Made by a program: the position numbers and the translations under genes. A stretch of 64,000 nucleotides of DNA from Carposina sasakii (lineage: Eukaryota > Arthropoda > Insecta > Lepidoptera > Carposinidae), in the NCBI GenBank assembly GCA_014607495.2, contig CP053154.1:10168001-10232000 (forward strand). Reading direction: 5' to 3'. Within the stretch, counting starts at the first letter, position 1; every line of letters starts with the position of its first letter. The notes under the pieces are model-generated. The model was given only the letters and a program-made list of their open reading frames with translations, made no database searches and was not told the origin of the DNA. Positions 60,085-64,000 of this stretch are shown here, piece by piece.

Positions 60085-61651
60085 TTACAACCGGTGGCCA
60101 GCTATTTTGAACATCTTCATTTTCTTCTCATCACGGACGTGATTAGGCACATATTGTAAATTTTTTGTAAAATCCTTTGAAAGCGGTGAGGAACGCTTCA
60201 TATAATTACTGTCTTTGTCAACAAGAAGGTTGCTATAAATACCGGAGTCGGCTGTTGTTATCCATTTTTGCTTTTCCATATTAGTTATTGCTTTTTTACG
60301 ATCAAGGTTATCTCCTTTAAACTGGTCATCAATAGAGGGAATAAATGTTTGCTTTATAAAATTACCTGTCACTATTTTTGTAGGTATGGCCTCTTCATCA
60401 CAGTAATATGTTTCCTCCCGGTAAACCTTTTCGATTTTATCTCGTTTATTGCGATCTTGCTTCTTCCTACATAACGTAGAATTTATCAGCGCAAAACTTA
60501 TTGAAGCTTCAAAAGGAGCTTCCAGCTCTTCTTCTAGTATTTTGATTAAATTATCCAGATTTTCAGTAGGTTCAATGTTTTTTTACTATCGACATGAAAC
60601 TCGTATTCGGCAATTTTCTGTACTAATTGTTTTATTTGGTTTTGATCTTCCATCCTCTGAGATTTTGCTTTTAGAGTTTGTTCCTCAAGAGATATTATAA
60701 CTTTCTCAAGTTGGGCGATCTGCTGTTTACGTGTATCAACGTTTGCAACAAGTGTTTCAATTTCGGTATTTTTCTCAATTAGCTGGTTAGTTAACTGTAA
60801 AATACAAATGTAATGAATAAATTTTAATCACCATGGCAGTTTAGAAACAAACTGTGGAGCGGAGATGCACCGTAATAAGGTTTAAACCTTTAGTCAAGTT
60901 AGCAAATTGTCAAACGGTCGCAATCAGCCAATTTCGAAAATTGTCAAGTTCGCAAATTGCCAAATTTTGCAAATTGTCCATTTGAAGCAAGACCGTACAC
61001 AGATATAAATAAATTGTCTTTTAATTTTTTAATTATTTATGGGTACATGTTAGTTTGTCATTAATTTATGATACGTCTTATGCATATTTTTTATTCACCT
61101 TGCAATATTGACAGATAATCGTTTGACAATTTGCGAATTTGGCAATTTGCGAATCTGACAATTTGCGAATTTGACAACTTGCGAACTTGACAATTTACGA
61201 AATTGACTGATTGCGACGGCTTGACAATTTGACAATTTGCGCCTAAAGGATTTTAAATACTATATATACACACAGCTGCGTTTCCGAAGTGGTGTAGCCG
61301 AAACTGCAGGATCATAGAGGCCTTCTACCACGGACACTTTTAAAATAAATTTTACCAATTCTATAATAAAATTAATAAGGACATACAAAAGAAATACCTA
61401 ATAGTACTGTTGATCTTCATTAATTGATGGATGTCTTTTTGTTTATCAGCCTCAACTAGCTGAGCATTTCCAAGGACATTGGTAGTTCTCTTTCTCCTTA
61501 TGCTTCACTTTCATATTTTTTTTCGTTCTAGACTGGCTTCCAAAATATGCCCATTCCTGTGCTCTAACTCATTTTCCTTCCTTTGAATTGCTTCAAGTAA
61601 TGTTTCATTATGTCTAGTTGTGTCAAAAAGTTTTGTACGTTGTTTACTGAC
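60085..61651 (-). CDS. Second coiled-coil protein, C-terminal exons, with frame breaks
   Basis: Exon 60794-60085 begins LTNQLIEKNTEIETLVANVD after a TTTTACAG acceptor and continues as coiled coil (RMEDQNQIKQLVQKIAEYEF). At a 7-A run near 60580 it must shift frame to read IEPTENLDNLIKILEEELEA, then continues open to the stop (VRDEKKMKMFKIAGHRL). Exon 61651-61398 encodes KLFDTTRHNETLLEAIQRKE and, after two stops next to an 8-A run, NVLGNAQLVEADKQKDIHQL. The two parts are in the same frame, so two compensating indels would explain it. The junction phase between the exons is not resolved, and upstream exons were not found. No function is recognised. It is either a real gene with assembly indels or an early pseudogene. 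Confidence 0.6.
60881..61257. mobile_element. ~375-bp fold-back MITE made of 16-bp repeats, within a coiled-coil gene intron
   Basis: The left end ACCTTTAGTCAAGTTAGCAA and the right end (complement) ATCCTTTAGGCGCAAATTGT flank arrays of GCGAATTTGACAATTT-like 16-bp units (61130-61240) and complements (60900-60990). TTAA-containing sequence (TTTAAA) is on both sides, compatible with a piggyBac-like TTAA target. Confidence 0.7.
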
Positions 61652-62189
61652 CTGTAAATTTTATCAGTTAGGAAATAATATACTCCCAAGGTAGGTACTA
61701 TCATACACCCTTAAATGCAAATATTGGCCATAATGTATACTTACTCCGTATATGTTTCAGCGCTATTTTTTAGAATGTACAGTATTTTCTCGAAGTCAGT
61801 TATACTTGTTTAATAGATTTATTGAATGTCTAAAAAGAAATTATGCAAGTTTCGGCGGCAAATCTCATTTGTTCAATTTTTACATTTCTATTTGGCGGTC
61901 GACTACTTAGTTTATATTAGTTATGTTTAATAATGTCTCCGTAATTTTGATAAGTATTGATATTATGAGTGCTATTTACCTCCACTATAAAAAAATATAT
62001 ATTCTTGCTCAACTGCTTATTAGGTAAATTGATTAGTATTATATTTTACTTACAAAAAATTTTACTTTTCTATATATATATCAATATAAAAACTGTATCG
62101 TTGCCTTGTCTACATTACGTTTTGTTGCATATTATGTCGGCATACTTATTACTTTCTTTGATTTGGGCTTTTAGCTAACTTTTAGTAGG

Positions 62190-63748
62190 ATGTCTAAACA
62201 GTTTAGGTTGACAGAGCAAGATATTGAAAATATTTATCTGTAGGTTCGAAAATGGAGAGCTTTCATATCTACCGAGCCAGATGAAGAGTCTATTGTAGGT
62301 CGAATGTACTGGTTAAGATGCTGCTTATTTAGAAGAGGCAGAAGAAGATCAGTACAATCAAATCCTGATTTAATGAAGAAGACCATCTGGATGAGTTCTC
62401 AGTTCCAGGGCCTTCACTTAGTCACCCACTGTCGTATCGATTGGCGCAGCGGCCTGGAGGCAACGCCGTAGGTCAACTTATATACCGATTTGAATTTAGT
62501 GAAGACCGTATCAGAGGTAAACAGACCTTTCCCCAGAAATTGCCCAACTAGAAACACCTTTCAATTCTTTTTCTGATATATTAGTATGCGTGAATGAGAC
62601 CAACGATTGTATACCTCTCACGCAAAAAGGCATCTCCAACTGCCCTCCTGTAAATGTATGAAATTCGTAGTTTGGTTGGCATTAAGGATTTATGTCAGTA
62701 TATCACTTCCCAAATGTAAGATCATATTGGGGTAAGTATTTCAAATATATACATCATGACGCTAACTTTCTGAAAAACTACGATCCGTCATCACTTCAAT
62801 GACAACTCATTGCACAAGCCCGTTGGTCACCCAAATCACGACCGTCCATAAAATAAGACCTGTAGAGGCACATTTGAATAAGTTATTTTTAGTGTGGCAC
62901 CATTTGAACAGAGACTCCCTAGCTTTGTTAACAGATGCTCTAAAAGTGCATTGTGTATCCCCAACAAGCCCCATAAGTGGGGTTTCAAGCTCTGTGAGTT
63001 CACTGGCTACTCATGTCTGGAAAACAGGACATTCAAAACTTTGGTGATGAACCTGATCTTGGTGTAGTAGGCAACACAGTCATCAGATTGTGCCGTTCAG
63101 TTCCACGAAGAATGAACCACATAATTTATTTTGTTTATTCGTCAATTCCTTTGTGCTGCATTACAATTCGTAACTCGACTGTAAAACCCGGTAGTAAAAG
63201 AGTTCGAAAGAGTGTTCCAAGGGGATCATATGTGAGGAACTCGTAGCAGACTATGAAGGCGTGGATATCTCGGTAACTTGTTGGAAGGATAATAAGTCGA
63301 AGTGACGTTGGGTTTATTCTATTTTTTTATTTGGTTCCTAACCACCTGAAACTGTAGATGGCGTGATAAGAAACAAAAGAAAAAAGTCTCTGTTTGTTCG
63401 CAAAAAGCAAGTTACTATCATGGTCAGTGGAGTAGATTTGCTGGACAGTTTTAGACGGTTGGGCCGCTACAAAATTCGAATCAAAAGTCGAAAATGGCAT
63501 TCGATCGCGGGGTTATTTCCGACGCTTCATCATCTCATGATAGATATGGCGATAATAAATTGCCATGGGTACTTTATAAAAAACGGAATAACCACCCAAA
63601 CATGTCTACACTAGGTGATTATGCCTGCATACATTTGAAGAAAACGTTATGGACTTTCAAGCAGCAATATACACCGGGAGATAGAAGCCCCAAAAAGACA
63701 GGTCGGGGTCCAATGAAACCCGTTCCTCCAACAGAACGTGCGGACTGA
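62190..63748 (+). pseudogene. PiggyBac-like transposase relic
   Basis: In broken frames one reads MSKQFRLTEQDIENIYL, VRKWRAFISTEPDEESIVGR, KIRPVEAHLNKLFL, CIPNKPHKWGFKLCEFTG (the piggyBac KPxKWGFKLW hallmark), VSGVDLLDSFRRLGRYKIRI and KSRKWHSIAGLFPTLHHLMI (the GGVDxxD...RSRKWW region). Stops and frameshifts occur throughout. The final segment ends PPTERAD and TGA. The C-terminal Cys-rich domain is not seen. Confidence 0.8.
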
Positions 63749-64000
63749 TGGCTTAGGCCACAATGAAAAAAGATGCATGTTCTAAAAACTTTCTAGATTT
63801 GTATTACCGGAATTCGCGGACTGACAAAGTGTACTAAATGAACACTAAAAATAGTCATATGTAAGCATAAATTTAGTATCACGCATAGTGTTGCCAATTG
63901 TCTACATACACATTTTTTCATAATAAATACCTATTTTTTTTATACCAAATTTTTTCATTATTTTTTATGTTATATGTACCTAAATTCCTACCATAAACAT
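63749..64000. other. AT-rich right edge
   Basis: No gene or recognised repeat end is visible in the last 250 bp. The right boundary of the piggyBac relic is not identified. Confidence 0.4.

Noticed and set aside
58166..61257. CRISPR-like short repeats
   Set aside because: The 16-bp units are degenerate, contiguous and occur as inverted pairs at transposon ends, with no spacers or cas genes, in an animal genome.

Overview
This is a nuclear genomic window from an insect, almost certainly a lepidopteran (moth or butterfly). It has short GC-rich exons in long AT-rich introns with canonical GT-AG junctions. The repeats are typical of moth genomes: RTE-type retrotransposon tails ending in a TGCAATAGGCTGATGATG-like motif, hAT and TA-target MITEs, and tRNA-derived SINEs. 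There are no bacterial operons and no CRISPR array. Exon models were built by hand from reading frame, splice sites and phase continuity. No database search was run, so family names rest on recognised motifs.

Layout. (1) 2-6237 (+): the last five coding exons of a Ric-8 (synembryn) G-alpha chaperone/exchange factor. (2) 6.5-12.5 kb: repeats, including a triple nest of transposons in a dead Tigger/pogo transposase. (3) 12520-22154 (+): a secreted fat-spondin/F-spondin-like matrix protein with signal peptide, Reeler, spondin_N, three TSP1 repeats, a six-Cys Kunitz domain, a linker, and the C-terminal half of a fourth TSP1. (4) 22.4-28 kb: MITEs and a 5'-truncated RTE element. (5) 28208-34398 (-): a six-exon CDF/SLC30 zinc-transporter-like gene whose TM2 metal-site Asp appears to be Arg. 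(6) 34.4-49.7 kb: a gene-poor repeat graveyard with one GC-rich island. (7) 49758-57978 (+): an unrecognised 20-exon, about 847-residue coiled-coil protein, with a further candidate last exon at 59850-59958. (8) 60085-61651 (-): the 3' part of a second coiled-coil gene, tail-to-tail with the first; their poly(A) signals are about 26 bp apart. (9) 62190-63748 (+): a frameshifted piggyBac-like transposase relic.

Most notable are the local tandem duplications in the spondin gene between 12.5 and 17.6 kb. Four separate duplications each include an exon boundary with its splice site: two partial exon copies carrying donors and two minisatellites carrying the acceptor. One array is a 42-bp (14-codon) repeat that supplies repeated candidate acceptors, the nearest of which is in frame without a stop. 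Also notable are a foldback element family built of about 16-bp subterminal repeats near 58-61 kb, a burst of at least six copies of one 390-bp MITE, and the degenerate zinc transporter.

Several otherwise good exons carry a frame break (Ric-8 G-run, Reeler exon, A-run and a second site in the minus coiled-coil gene). Some lie in homopolymers, so assembly indels are a likely cause. They should not be read as pseudogenes without read-level checking.
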